This document shows positions 12,001-24,400 of a stretch of DNA of 64,000 bases, piece by piece; the first letter of the stretch is position 1; every line of letters begins with the position of its first letter. The translations under genes and the position numbers were made by a program. The notes under the pieces are model-generated. The model saw only the letters and a list, made by a program, of their open reading frames with translations. It had not been told where the DNA came from and ran no database searches. The stretch is from contig JAVYIG010000401.1 of NCBI GenBank assembly GCA_035222895.1, positions 1-64,000 of the forward strand, given 5' to 3'. Origin of the DNA: Strongylocentrotus droebachiensis. Taxonomy: Eukaryota > Echinodermata > Echinoidea > Camarodonta > Strongylocentrotidae.

Positions 12001-15000
12001 AAATTGACTAAAGACATGCGAATACCACGTCGTTATTGTAGTTAAATTGTAAAGCATATGTTTGGTTTCTAATTTAGTCAAATAGTTAAATAACGTAGAA
12101 ATTGAAACGTTTTCCCGACTCATGACTTGCCTGAAAATCGTTAATTTCATAAAATAATATCGTCTCGCTCTAGAAGCGTAGAAGGAAAATTGTTCAACCA
12201 AAATCGATGATACTGGTATCAATTTCTTTAGAATTACATATACACTAATCCATAAAGGCATAGACCGTGCCCCCACCCTCTAGCCTATAATAAAATTTCT
12301 TACTTCTTCCCGGATCATCTCTTGCGTGACCTGTAACAGTGCCTTCTTTGCTGCTGGATAATTCCCACATAATTGTCTGAATGCGAGGCGATATTGCGAA
12401 TTTTCGACACTCGCTACAGCCCTCTCCTTTGCAGTGGTTGGTCTCGAACCAGATTCAGGAAAGAGAGACGGAAGCTCATCGTTGAGTTCAATGCTCATTG
12501 ATGGTTCTGCGTCTAGAAGAGATGATGATGGCGATGATGGCGGAAGGTTTGTCTGCACGTGAGCATCTACTTGATCATTTGGTGACGATATACATCTTTC
12601 TCCTTCTGCGAATTCACCGTCACCTTTGAGTTGAGGAAGAGAAGCTTTAATAATAGTTTATTTTTCTGTGAGACATACGATGTGCTCAAGCTAATCTTGA
12701 TGAATACGAATACTCCCGTGTCAAAACTTCATTGTGGAATATTTCGATATTGCTTATAAAGTGTTTAATGTTCATGTAATTATTAAGAAACAAGAAAAAA
12801 AAAGAGAAATGTATGTTGCATGCAGTTTTACTTCTCAATCCTGAACGGTTATGTATTTGGATGTATGTTACAGTGTTGCTTATCAATCCTGAACGGGAAT
12901 GTACTTGGATCTAAAACTTTGTGAGCCCTAGAGTTATTTGACGAGATAAATTTTGCGCAGATGGCAACTTGCAAATGTGTAACACTTATTTGAGTAACTT
13001 TCCATTCCATTAACCGTTCTTCCGGGGAAAGAGATGCTACAGAAATAATGAATCGGGAGAAATATAATTCAGATTATTTGGGCCGGTATAATTATAGAGA
13101 CCCCTCTATAAGATATATACCTATCGTTTTGCACATTTTGAACGAATTATATTTTTGCGAACCAGATTCAGGAAAGAGGAACGGGTTTTGCAGAGGTGGT
13201 TATAGAAAGAAAATACCTGGCCTCAGTATTTCTCGCGAGGGCGTGTAATCATGGTCATGTTGCACAAGAAGACATGATTCATGCGGAGTGTCCTGCGCTT
13301 CCTCCACGGATCCGTTAGGTCTTGGTGCATGGAGGTCAGGCGTCGGAAAATGCGCGGGTCGCTTTGCAGCTGGAGTTGAAAGTCCAGGTGATGAATGTTC
13401 TGGCAAAAGTGGAGAAATGAAATCATAAATGAATAAATGAATGAGAAACGGAACACGGACCATATCCTTAATTAGTTAAAAACTTCAAAATATTTTTAAA
13501 GATTATATGTTATGTTTCAAATAGCATAACATCAAATGATTTAATGTTTGGGGGTTTAAAAATTCAGAATTTTGATGCAACCCCCCCCCCCCCCCTTCAA
13601 AAAAAGGCTCTTGCTCTCTCACTCGCCAGCACGCAGTATTCCCGATAGAGGGGCTGTAAACATGTAAGCCTCATGCTAGATATTTGTGGTACATGAGCAT
13701 TCTTTTCTTTTTCTTCTTAACTTTCATATAAATTTGTTATATTAATACCTTCACAAATTCGTTGCAGGTACAAAAATGTAAAATAGAAGGACAGGTTTCG
13801 TAATTGCATAAGAATTTTCTGATTCGGTAACCCAATATAAAAAGTAATTCCCTGTTTCCTATGCAGAAGTACGTGAAATATCGGCTCGCTCGATGCGCTC
13901 GCTAGCACTATTAGGCTTTTTGGACAGGGTGAGTTCTCGGTTTGTGTTTATAAATCTTTATTCATAAGGCAATGCACCCGCCTCCTCATAATATAAAAAA
14001 TATCCGATTTGAATTTATAAACCAACTTAAAGAATGCCTTATCTTTTACTCAGAAATATACAAATTTTATGCTCTCTCGTTGCACTCGCTCGCAATGATT
14101 TCAGACCCCTATAGTCTGTTCAGTATTCGGTTTGTCTGTATATGTCGTTATTTTAAAGACCAACCGCCCAATCATAAAACTTTGACAATGGGGATACACT
14201 TTGATTATTCAGGAAATAAATTTGAAGTATTCTATATACTGCGTAGGGTATGTTCATTTTTTTTTCAGTGTCCCTACCGTGGGAACGGGACACCTCTTCC
14301 CTCCATTTCCATCCTCCCCCACCCCCCCCCCCCCCTCCCACTCAGCCGCTTCAATCGCTCCCTCGCCCCGATATTGACCATGGGCAAATCATGAACACGG
14401 ATCAATGAACATGGATTAATAAGATATCGAGTAGAATATTAAATAATTTTAGATTAATTTTTCTGAAATTGTCTCACAATAACACTGCACTTCAACATTA
14501 TTCTTTCCGACACTGTTTCGTATGATCATCATAGCCCTAGCCAACTCAATTTATCCCCCCCCCCCCCAAACAAAAACAAAAACAAACACAAAAAATCATA
14601 ATTGAGGCGTGATGCTCGTTGCCCATCACCTGTGCACCATTTCCTTAGAACAATTAAAATCCTAAAATTTTTCCAGCATAAGAAATTTAGGTAAATATAT
14701 TAAAGTAGGCCTACATGATTTGGACCCTGTTTGAAATTATTATCTTTGTTTGGTTGTTTGTCAGAATAAAAACTAAGCATGGGTTTGGAAGAGTGGTGTA
14801 CTGATGAAAGGGTCCAATTAAATTTAGCTGTATATAGTGCCATACTAGAATTCATGGGGGAGGGGTGGTCGAGAGCAAAATAGACATTAATAATCGGATC
14901 ATGTTTTGAGGAGATGCCGGATTTGGGCAGATCTGGATTCCTACCATATTCCTCCGACTCTTCATGTACTCGTTGAGGACTTTGTCCAGGGGATCCGGCT

Positions 15001-15242
15001 TGATGCAGCGTCCGTCGGGCGGTCCTTTTCCTACTCTGTACTGGCCTTGTTTGACTGACGAGGAACCTGTAGCACCGTCTACAAATAAAAACATTCAGTT
15101 CATAAAACGAAGGTGGCTTCCTAAAAATAGCCGTGAATGTTCTTGGCGAGGTGGTTGTTTTGACTTGATGACGATAAAAGCCTTTGTTTTTTGGTGTAAA
15201 ATTTTGTTTACAATTGATGCAAGAAGAAATAGTTCCCTCCAT
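6016..15242 (-). CDS. DUF6589-like protein with N-terminal zinc finger and tandem PHD fingers, 13 exons
   Basis: Exons in transcript order are 15242-14945, 13399-13217, 12623-12304, 11974-11778, 11304-11034, 10674-10282, 9945-9694, 9222-9085, 8748-8490, 8080-7799, 7435-7208, 6643-6512 and 6377-6016. All phases match, giving 1104 residues without a stop. Residues 1-60 hold two Cys pairs (CINC and CRRC), and 100-330 are Ser/Pro-rich. The later parts match my memory of DUF6589 (fungal and invertebrate proteins resembling transposases): PPTFGLCIDNVQKGCEAKHQ near 435, VSGDGLTIER near 595, GTLAQLK near 650, WKIDLITFW near 915 and LIWNRVINV plus MDLGTEHIN near 950-975. Two PHD fingers lie at about 765-870: YCLC..CCSSTCHKAWFHLSC..WYCSADC, then YCVCQ..HEWYHHRC..KWYCSEEC. 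The start at 15242 is chosen because promoter motifs lie just upstream; an in-frame ATG at 15371 lies beyond them. DNA cutting or joining activity is inference only. Confidence 0.78.
9019..9066. repeat. (CA)n microsatellite
   Basis: A dinucleotide run (ACACAC with GC and TA interruptions) lies in the - strand gene's intron just past the donor of the exon ending at 9085. It produces long Cys/Val or Thr/His readings in several frames, which are not genes. Confidence 0.9.
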
Positions 15243-15283
15243 TTTAGCCTGCAGCAGACGACAAGCTTTCCGTAACACATTGA

Positions 15284-15330
15284 ACGCACACGTGCTCGCA
15301 CTTCCGGTTGCGCATGCGCAATACGTATGT
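15284..15330 (-). promoter_or_regulatory. NRF1/ETS promoter of the DUF6589/PHD gene, possibly bidirectional
   Basis: A perfect NRF1 palindrome (TGCGCATGCGCA, 15309-15320) is adjacent to an ETS site read on the minus strand as CCGGAAGT (15300-15307), with a CACGTG core at about 15288-15293. These lie 45 to 80 bases upstream of the proposed ATG at 15242. NRF1 plus ETS without TATA is a classic architecture for CpG-type, often bidirectional promoters of constitutively or germline-expressed genes. No + strand gene start is clearly visible next to it. Confidence 0.55.
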
Positions 15331-15583
15331 TTCGTGAAGCTACTATTTTGGAATTTTAGTGCGATCACCAAGGACCAAGTTTTAGGTTAATTTGTTGCAT
15401 TAAATCAGTAAAACCTCACTATCAGATATCAAGAAAGATGACAATGGATGCGCACAGCAACGTGGCATAGCCAAATGTGAGTATAGTTCCAAAATAATTA
15501 ATTGCGTTAATTTAAAATGTTTTTTTTTAAATGTAGAAATTCTAGAATTGGCCGTTCACTGTACTGGCGGTATGGGAGGAGGT

Positions 15584-15610
15584 CAGACGCCGTGCTACGC
15601 ACGGCGTCTG
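15584..15610. repeat. GC-rich short hairpin outside the cassette
   Basis: Perfect 11-base arms (15584-15594 and 15600-15610) are separated by the loop CTACG. It lies about 340 bases upstream of the DUF6589/PHD start codon and mirrors the hairpin at 28-54. Both are followed or preceded within about 30 bases by a short ACCCCCTACCC string. Too short to prove they are element ends. Confidence 0.6.
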
Positions 15611-16025
15611 GTCAGGCTACCCCCTACCCCATCCTCTTTTCTTTCTTCTGACCAAAGAATATTAACTGATTGAATGAACTCTAATATAAGTCATCGACGG
15701 TAATATTTTTAGAAACAATCAGGATTTTACCGTCGGTTATTTCATTAGAGCACATCTCATAATTTTAAGTTCAGTTCATAGCTTGATTGCCGATAGTAAT
15801 CGGTCGTAGATGTGGACCTGTTGTAGACTGCGCAAATGGCTTGCTAGTCCAAGCCGACGAGATCTCGTCGAGCGGTTTATGATTTTCAATTCGCCGGTGC
15901 TAGCCGGCTGTAACACTCCACCAAGAAGCGACTGCGTTTCCTGAGCTGGCGCGGCTATAACTTTACAGTGGTCAGTGTGTTACTGTAAAGCCTAGGCTAG
16001 TATACATAGCATAGTCTAGCCTGAA

Positions 16026-16130
16026 TTTTCTGTCTCTTTCGTTCGTTAGCCTCTGATTTGGGTAGGGTCGGCTCCTCTCTTTAGCCGACCCTACCCAAAT
16101 CAGAGGCTAACGAACGAAAGAGACAGAAAA
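16026..16130. repeat. Perfect long hairpin with 48-bp arms
   Basis: The arms at 16026-16073 and 16083-16130 are perfect reverse complements around a 9-base loop. One arm recurs, diverged, at 51329-51376 in intron 1 of the second tetraspanin. Around both places the DNA is rich in CTAG and AGATCT. A perfect hairpin of this size implies a recent origin or ongoing conversion. It may be a foldback MITE or the end of a larger element. Confidence 0.9.
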
Positions 16131-17564
16131 ATTTGGGCTAAGGCTAAGCAGAGCCTAGGCTAGGCTAGGTCTACCGTCTAGTCTAGATCTAGATCTAAGT
16201 TAGCACTTAACTAAGTATAATTATAAACAGCATTTAACCCAGCCTCTACTAGGCCTAGATCTAGGGCTAGATTCTAGGCCTAGGCCTAATGCATTCTAAT
16301 AAAAAAAAAAAAAATGCCTGGTTTAGGTGGGTCAATGTGGAAGTTATGGAGGGGGGGGGGGGGTGCACAATCATTCTGTGCCCCCTTATTCAGATGTGGC
16401 ATAGGGACGGGTCAAGATCTAGGTCTAAAGCCCCCTAGTAGGGTCTAGAGTCTACTAATAATATTAACAATGGGCAATTAGATCTAGATCTATAGCTTGT
16501 GTTATGCCATAGCCTAGCAAAGACTTCCATAGCCATGGGTCTAGGCTCGTTTTGCTCCACTACTCCTGCGCATGTGTCATTATTGTGATCCAGGTCCAGA
16601 TTCAGCTTAGACTAGTTTGAATGTAGATCTAGGCTAGATCTACCAACAACAACAAAAACAAAACAAAAAAGGTATCTCCTCCCCCCCCCCCCCCCCCCCC
16701 CACTTCCCCTGATTTCGCTCTTAGTTATGTCATTGTGCCTTGTTTGAAATAATTGGTTTATTTTCAGGATTTTATGCCACCTCTTTTATGTTGGTGAGAA
16801 TTCTGGATCCAACCCTACATATGACATGGATATTTCTTTCTCTAAAGGACATGAACAAAGTTATAAACTGATAACTAATGCATGCATTTGATATTAGCAG
16901 GAACCTTACTAAGTTTCTGTTTTCTTTTAATTGTAGATCCTATGGAACAAAGAAGCAGATAATGATCACAGAAGTGCAACAAAGAGCACCAGGACCTGAT
17001 CATCAAATGTTATGGTGTATATCTAATCAGGAACAAGACACCTAAGTTGAACTCTGGCAAGGTATGTTTGTATGAAGTTCGAAAATATTCAGGCTGTATA
17101 ATCTAAGCCCATGCGAACACCGCACTCGACTTGGACTATATACAAAGATTTGGGGAACTGTCATCTTGTGTTGCATTATATCTTGTAATTCTCATTTATT
17201 CTCTAGCTGTATTTAGGTGACAAACTATGGTGTTGCTACAGTTTATTTCTCTCAGCATATTAAAAGACACATTCAAAGGCATTTTTTCCTAAATATTACA
17301 TTATATCTAACAAACTTTTGTTCACAAAAGTCTAGCAAATAATAACTTAAAATAAATTGGAAATTACTTTTAAAATAATTGGAAATACATCTAAACCTTT
17401 ACTCTTCTCTTTAAAAAAGGCCCTATTACTCAGATAGACATACGTTTATCATTTTTTAGTAAAATTAAAATGCAAGACCTAAAAAAAGTGGGGAGGTACT
17501 ATTTTTGAAAATCCAATATAATGCAGCAGTTTTAATCTTATTTGATTTCTCTCTTTTTGTTTTG

Positions 17565-18246
17565 ATTATTCAGGTTGTCCAGAAGGTTTGATACCCAGGC
17601 TTCTTTTGTACAAGTCCCTAGTCCACCCTCATCTTGAGAACTGTTCCGGTGTCTGGGATCCCTACAACATCTCAGATGTCCAGGACGCTTCTTCACAATG
17701 GGGACCAAAAGAGATCGAAGCAGCAGTTTGACGGAGATGATCAGCACCTTTTAGTTGCCTACTATATCTACAACTACAAGGCACTCTGCAAGAAGACTGG
17801 GAATGGTGCGCAAGATAGTCAATGGTCTCTCCGCTCTTCCTTGAAAATTTTCCCACTGCACTACTTATAGCTATTTGCGCCCTCTATATAGCAAACAATG
17901 CCTAATCTGTGCCTGTTGGTCCCCCATGATCCTCTTTTTCTTATATTAATTGAGAGCTGATTTTATGAGATATCCACCTGTCAGTGACCTTGCAGGGAGG
18001 TCTTACCCCCCTGGCCAAACTAGTACAGACGGGCTTTAACAAATCACGAGCAGGAAGTACCATGACATGACCCTCCAGTTGCACCAAGCCAGAAGCGACA
18101 TAGGTAGACAAGTTTGCATTTGCCCAACACTCTGTCCCAAAGTTAATGGAACTGACTTCCAGCAAATATAGTGCCTGCTGACAGTCCAGAGAACTGCCAG
18201 GGACTACTTCTGAGGCATCTACTCTCCTTATCCCACTTAAAAACAA
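17565..18246 (+). mobile_element. Decayed non-LTR retrotransposon 3' fragment (CR1/L2-like)
   Basis: The reading LLLYKSLVHPHLENCSGVWD at about 17600-17660 matches the conserved segment just past the reverse transcriptase domain of CR1/L2-type LINEs. MVRKIVNGLSALP follows at about 17805-17845 in another frame, again at the expected place. Stops and frame changes interrupt it. The segment to 18246 has only weak resemblance to the LINE C-terminal tail. It is not functional. Confidence 0.65.
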
Positions 18247-20489
18247 TCTGTCTTCCTCACACCACTTGTAATCTTTAGTATTAGTTCATCTTCGTGATAG
18301 GCTACAACGCCTTTTGAAGATTACCAGAAGAAGAAGAAGAAGATATATCGAGGATCATGAAAGTAATCATTTGTTTTTTTAAATGCGTGTACATGTAACA
18401 TAGTTTTTTGATATTTAATCTTAAGTCAAGTTCTGACAACAATATGAGGGATATGCTGAACTGGATAGTAAATTGAAGGGGGGGGGGGGATAAAATGATG
18501 TAGTTCAATAGTAAGACTGTATTAATATAATTAATATTAATAATAATAACAATATTAAAAATAGTAACAATAATGACAATGATCATGATAATAGCAGTAA
18601 TAATAATGATAATACAGGTAGTAGTAAAAACAACAATAATAATGTCCAATGTTAGATAAAGTACTCATAAAACTCAGTATATACCTGTGCTTTACATAAT
18701 AAAATAGCATGTTGATATTATTGAATATTTTTTTCTTCAAAATCTACAGTAAATTGTTACAACTGAAACATTTGAATTCAAGAGACAGCATCCCCCCCCC
18801 ATCCATTTTTCATCCTTTTGTTGATGTCATGTTGGATTTAAAAAGACTTTATAGAAACAAAATAAGTTGATAAATGAGTTCATAAATGTTAATAAATCAG
18901 TTAATACTGCTGAATTCTGTTCCTTTCATTTTCTTATTTTGTGAAATATATGTGATGATGCTGGTGATTATGATGATGTAGGCACTCTGTAATGATAATG
19001 CTGTATGACTGAGGTGAGATGGGGGCTGATGCAGTCTTGTGTAGAATTGAGTATGGTGTTCGACCTTTTGATGTTTGTTTTTATCTTGCATCAGCGAGAT
19101 AGATTTAACCATCTTTCCTAATGAGAGAGAAAGCAGAAATGAACAAGAGAGTGGGCAAGACTAATGAATAAATGCAGTATAAAAAAATGGTTTACAATAA
19201 AGATGAGGGGGGGGGGGGGGGTTAAATAAAGAATAAAGAATAAGTCGATGCAGAAATGATGAAAGCATAGGTAATTGGGATAATTGAGCCTATGGAAATG
19301 TCACTATTAAAAGGGGTCCCTGTATTGAAAATGTTACTGTTGGGGGGGGGGGGATTTAAAAAAAAATCAGTGGCGACGAATGCAAGAATGAAAAGAACGA
19401 GACAAAATTGAAATTTCATTGGGGATGGGGCACAATATGAAGATCATTGAAGTCGAGGTGAGAATGATTCATTAATTGGACACTAAAAATTTGGAAATAT
19501 CACTTGTTAAGTGGGCTAAATGATCAGTGCAATTTGTCTGATTTAAAAAATATTTAAGTTAATAAACGAACAAAAAAAAAAGAGATAAAAAATGAATTGA
19601 GTGAAATGGGGTCATTATTTTTGCCTTTTAACTGAACTGAATTTTTTTTAAATGTACTTTCCATCCTGGTGACAGTGAATTTTGTGGCCCCAACTAAGTC
19701 AACCATTTAAAAGTCCCCCCCCCCCCCTCCCCACACACCTCCCCAACTCTGACCTTTGTTCTACATTTATCCGGCCCAATTAGGATTCTGTCGATATAGT
19801 AACGCATGCGCATTGTCTTTTTTTCATTGCGATAATATGCTAATAAGTGGAAAAGAGCTCATGAATATTCAAAATTTTAATTTAAATATTTTGCGCGCTG
19901 CGCGCAGTCCAAAATCCCCATTTCGCTGGTGCACTAAAAATTTGTCGTCTTCATAGGCTAATACACGATAAATGGAAGCAGTGTGCACTTTTGACCCTCC
20001 AAAATCTCCCCATGGCTAGACGGATGCAGAAGCGGAGTTGCACCCCCCTGTAAAGTACTAGTATTAACGCCCTCTATAGATCTAAGCAGAAATTTTTTTC
20101 TTGTATTTACCGGCAAATTCAAGAGGAGTTCCAAAGCCAAACGTAAGTGAAAGACACTCCTTTATTTTCAAAGTAGTACATGTATAGCTCCTTGTAGTTG
20201 ATAGAATCGATAAATATTTTCAGACGTGGTTTTTGTTTAAAAAGATTCAGATTATGGACATAAAAAACTAATTTGAAATTTTGATATCTGTGTCACGTTA
20301 CCCCACATATTTATGTTGATGTTTGTAGAAAATGTAACAGTAAAGTTACTTTTATGACAGTATTGGTATTTAATTGTGACGGTATTTGTATGATTTTTAT
20401 TATTATTATAAATTTATCATATTAATTTGTTGATTTTAAACCAATTTTTTAATTTAATACAGTGAATCCTTTTCCTAATCAGTATTGAG

Positions 20490-20867
20490 CACTCCAGCAA
20501 AGCATAGAGTCAATGGCAATGCGTATTGACCTCTAGCACTGCATGCTTGCTGTGAGGCGGGTATTTTTAGACCCCATACACAAATACACACACCACACAA
20601 TATTGCATAGACTGTACACAATCATGTCGATGCAGCTGTAAGCAAAGTTTGACACTAGACTTACAATTTGAATTTTTAAATTATTCTTTTTAACATCAGT
20701 AAGTTAAAAAAAATGTATTTTACTGCTATTTAGGTGTCATCAATTGTCACTAAAGTACCGATTTTTAGTGAAATCAGTTGAGTTTTGTACAGTGGTGTTT
20801 GAAATGTTGGGAATCAAAAGCACAGCTTTTACTACACAGCCAGGATAGTGATGCTCCTATGTGTGGT
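20490..20867 (+). repeat. Dispersed repeat, copy 1 (about 380 bp)
   Basis: Beginning CACTCCAGCAAAGCAT and ending near CCAGGATAGTGATG, this stretch is closely matched in the same orientation at 48511-48888, with scattered substitutions and small indels. Shared landmarks include GACCTCTAGCACTGCA and TCGATTTTTAGTGAAAT-type strings (ACCGATTTTTAGTGAAAT here). No coding potential is seen. The family is unknown to me. Confidence 0.85.
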
Positions 20868-21408
20868 ATTGAGTGATTTCAAGTAGGCCTACGGTTCAGT
20901 GTTGGTGTCGGTGTTGAGAGCGTGGAAAGGCTGTTGAACCGAGCTCCAACACCGACGCTCAGTTTAGAAGGACTATACTGATCATGCGTGCGCGTTATCG
21001 ATAGCTCAACACCGAGTGACGTCCTACTATACTCTATAAAAGCATAATCCATTCAGAAATTCCAATATATTTCACTATATCATATATAAAATGTAAAGTC
21101 ATATTAGAAAATCATTAGGTAAAATAAAATTGATCTTGAAAAAAATATATAGCTCCCATGATTTACAGCTGTTTTGACTGTACGATGGACTTTACCTTGG
21201 CATGATCGTGAGATTTGTGCCAGATGTCCGCATAGTTATGTCCGCATAGTCAACACATGTTTCAACTACTTTCTTGTGTGATTCTGACCTAGATCTAGGT
21301 CCAGCATTCATTTTCATTTTGGAAAAGGAATTCTGAAAAACCTTATTGATCAATGAAAATACAATTCAATGCAATATTCAATTATGTCACTTCTCCATTT
21401 TGTAGGTT

Positions 21409-24400
21409 ATGCAAATGAAACGGCTAAATGCAACAAAATGCAGTGCAGAGAAAAACAGGTAGGCTTCATTAATATTTTATGCTAAAGTGTGCTCAGTAGA
21501 ATGAATGCTCAGATAATAATTAAATAATAATCATGTGTGCTAGAGAATTTCCTAGTAAATGTGCATGCACTAACAGTAAATGATTAAATCATTTAAATGA
21601 TGTCTGTTTGACATTTGTTGTCATTCAATTGCTAATTGATAATATTCATTTATCTTTAAGTTGAATCAAGTTAAGCTTTTTTTGCTGTTGTAGGATTACA
21701 TCCTTGAGACCAGTAAGTCCATCATCCATCCGCTCAGGCTATTCTCTTTACTCCACGGATACCGATGATCAAGTGATGAGTACTCATAGAGGTCTAGATA
21801 GATGTGCTGCTCTACTCGCTAACATGATGGAGAGTGAGGGAATAGGTACGTTGGGAGAAGGAGAGCCTCGAGAGGGGCATGATTGGGTCTTGAACTACCA
21901 GACATAACCATAACAATGCTGCCGCTTTTTAAGATGAGCTGTTGGTTTGGTTATTAAACTAATTTATCTCTTTACAACCAGGTCATACACGTGAGATACC
22001 AAAATAAGCTTATTCATCGCAAGATAGTGCTATATCGCCCATCTCCACATCTCTATGACCAAGTATTAATTACTGATACAATCAACGGAAGCTCGCAGTG
22101 CAGTGCGACTGTCGGCAGCGGCTATACCTCGTCGGTAGTATGGGAAAATGCTGACTTAAATAAACGATAAAGATGAAATTGCAAAGAATTTAGGAGTATC
22201 ATGGGTACCAATTCAATCTTCAATGAAAATTTGTATTAAAAAAAAGAGCCCCCGTCATTACTAAAAGAGCCCCCATGAGAAGGCTCACAGGGGCTCTTTT
22301 TTTTGGATGAGCCCCCAGGAACAAAATTAATTTGAGGCTTGCTTGCAAAGTGTATGAATTTAAGGTGAGGTTTTGATTCATAAATGAAATGTAATTGTTC
22401 GTACTAGAAAAGAAATATGGTAATTAAAAAGGTGGCAACTCTGGGATCTCACCCCCATGTCACTGTCCTTTGACTGCGACAACTTAAGAGTACAGAGAAG
22501 GCTTGTAATTCAGGGTTGATGTATACTTTGTGAATATTGAAAAAGATCAACTTGCTTATATCTTTTTCTAAAGATGTATAATGGGAGCTATGCTCTGATT
22601 TGTATGTTAGAACTCAATAATCTCCTAACAGATCAGCTTTTAATAGAAATCATTAATGTGCAGTATAAACTTGTAATATTTCTTTTAATAATGATGAGTA
22701 TATTACTATAAAGTGTAATTAGTGTTTAATTTGTAGATATTTTTCTGGTTGATGTTATAGTAGAATGCTAATTTGTTTTATGTCAGTCTATCTATTCTTT
22801 AACCTCCCAGAAAGAGTCCCTACGAAACTGGAGAGAGGTTCTAGAAGCAAGCCAGGGGGCATGTCCCATACAAACCAGCAGAATAAACAGACCACCAAGC
22901 AGAAAGTTCCTGTTACAAAAACGAGAGTAAAGACAACGTCAATACAGAAGAAACCTGTTCGGTCTGGTAAGAATGATAATGGACTCCAGAGAAATTTTAT
23001 TTGGAAGTACTACTTAAATATTTAAACCAAGTTCATGCAGATATAAATACAATAATAATCATTTTGTATTTTTATGTAAAAAAGATTATTATCATGAGCA
23101 TAACTTGCGCAATATCTGACAGAAGCTGAAAAGTTAATATAATCAATGTTGCCCCGAGGCAATCCGCTCCCTTACATATGATGGAAATAGACATGTGAAA
23201 ATTATGAAATTAGATGGTCAGTTATAATGACATAGTGTGTTGTGTAATAAGATATTTCCCATAAAACCAATAAATTTGACCCATTCTTATTGTATATTTT
23301 TTAAACCGTGTACCACTACTTGCTACATGCTAATTTATAGTACCGGTAAGTGAGACGTCTGTTTAAATTTGTTGACTTTATTTTATTTTATTTTCATTTT
23401 TGTTTTGTTCTGCAGGCTCTTTAAAAGAAAAGAAGCAGACTGGAAGAAAGTCCTTTAATCAGAAACTAGTCTCTAGTTCAACACCAAACCAAAAACATAC
23501 AAAGCTCAACAAAGCAGAACAAAAGAAGCAAGGCAGTGATAGGATGCATTCCAAGGATACACAAAGAGACAGAACAGAGGGATATACCGAGAAAGAGGTA
23601 ACAGACAAAGCTCAACCAAGAATTCCTGCAAGGGTTTCTCCAGGAAACAAGGAGAACTTTCCTTTATCAAAGCAACCATCACAGAGAGGGAATGGCCCAA
23701 AACAATTCATTGAAACATACGATGTAACACCACAGGTACTGAATGAGAATGTTATCACTAAGACAAGAGTGAAGACAGAAGTCATCAAGAACCCAGCTGT
23801 AAGACATGTGGCAGCCAGAGTGAATGAGAAGCCACAGCGTAACGTACCATCCTCAAGGCAAGGTAGTACTGTGCAAAGATCGAATGAACAACAGAACTAT
23901 GTACAAAGGGACCATGTAATGTTACAGCCTCAGCATGTAGGAACTACTAGGCAGGAACAGCAGTGGACTGAGCTGCCTCAAGAGGTTGATGGGCATACTG
24001 GACACATAACTGGATCTGGGAACTACACAGACCCTAACACTCAACCATGGGTTAGTCATATAGATGTGGACCCTGTGAGAATTACTCCTGATAATCTACG
24101 TAGTGTAGGAACACAAAATATTCATCACCTGCAACACCATCACCATGACCACTACAAGCAGCATCAAGATCAGCTGGACACTCATACTCAGGGTCATGCA
24201 GTAGAGAGTCAGTTGGCTGCATCTACATGGGAAAACTCAAGAACAGCTCCAGGTTTACAACCACTAAGGACTCTTGACTCACAACTTGAGAGTGGTGTGA
24301 AACAGGGTCTAGTCAGTGATGGCATGGGACCAGTGCAAACAACTCAATCCATCTTGAGAGACTTGGTGGGCAAACTCCAAAAGATGAATGAAAGTCAGAT

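Larger units (their letters stand above)
15331..21405. other. Intergenic stretch between the cassette and the coiled-coil gene
   Basis: No intact gene is visible. The stretch holds two hairpins, a CTAG-rich tract (about 16150-16640), poly-C and poly-G runs (near 16351, 16681, 18478, 19207, 19341 and 19707), a LINE 3' fragment, AT-rich microsatellite (AAT)n at about 18530-18640, and a dispersed repeat at 20490-20867. A splice-flanked segment at 16936-17062 could be a noncoding exon, but its reading frames are closed. Confidence 0.6.

Noticed and set aside
16936-17062. Segment between an acceptor (TTGTAG) and a donor (GGTATG) resembling an exon
   Set aside because: All frames contain stops and it links to no open exon; it could be noncoding, but one splice-like pair in AT-rich DNA is weak evidence.
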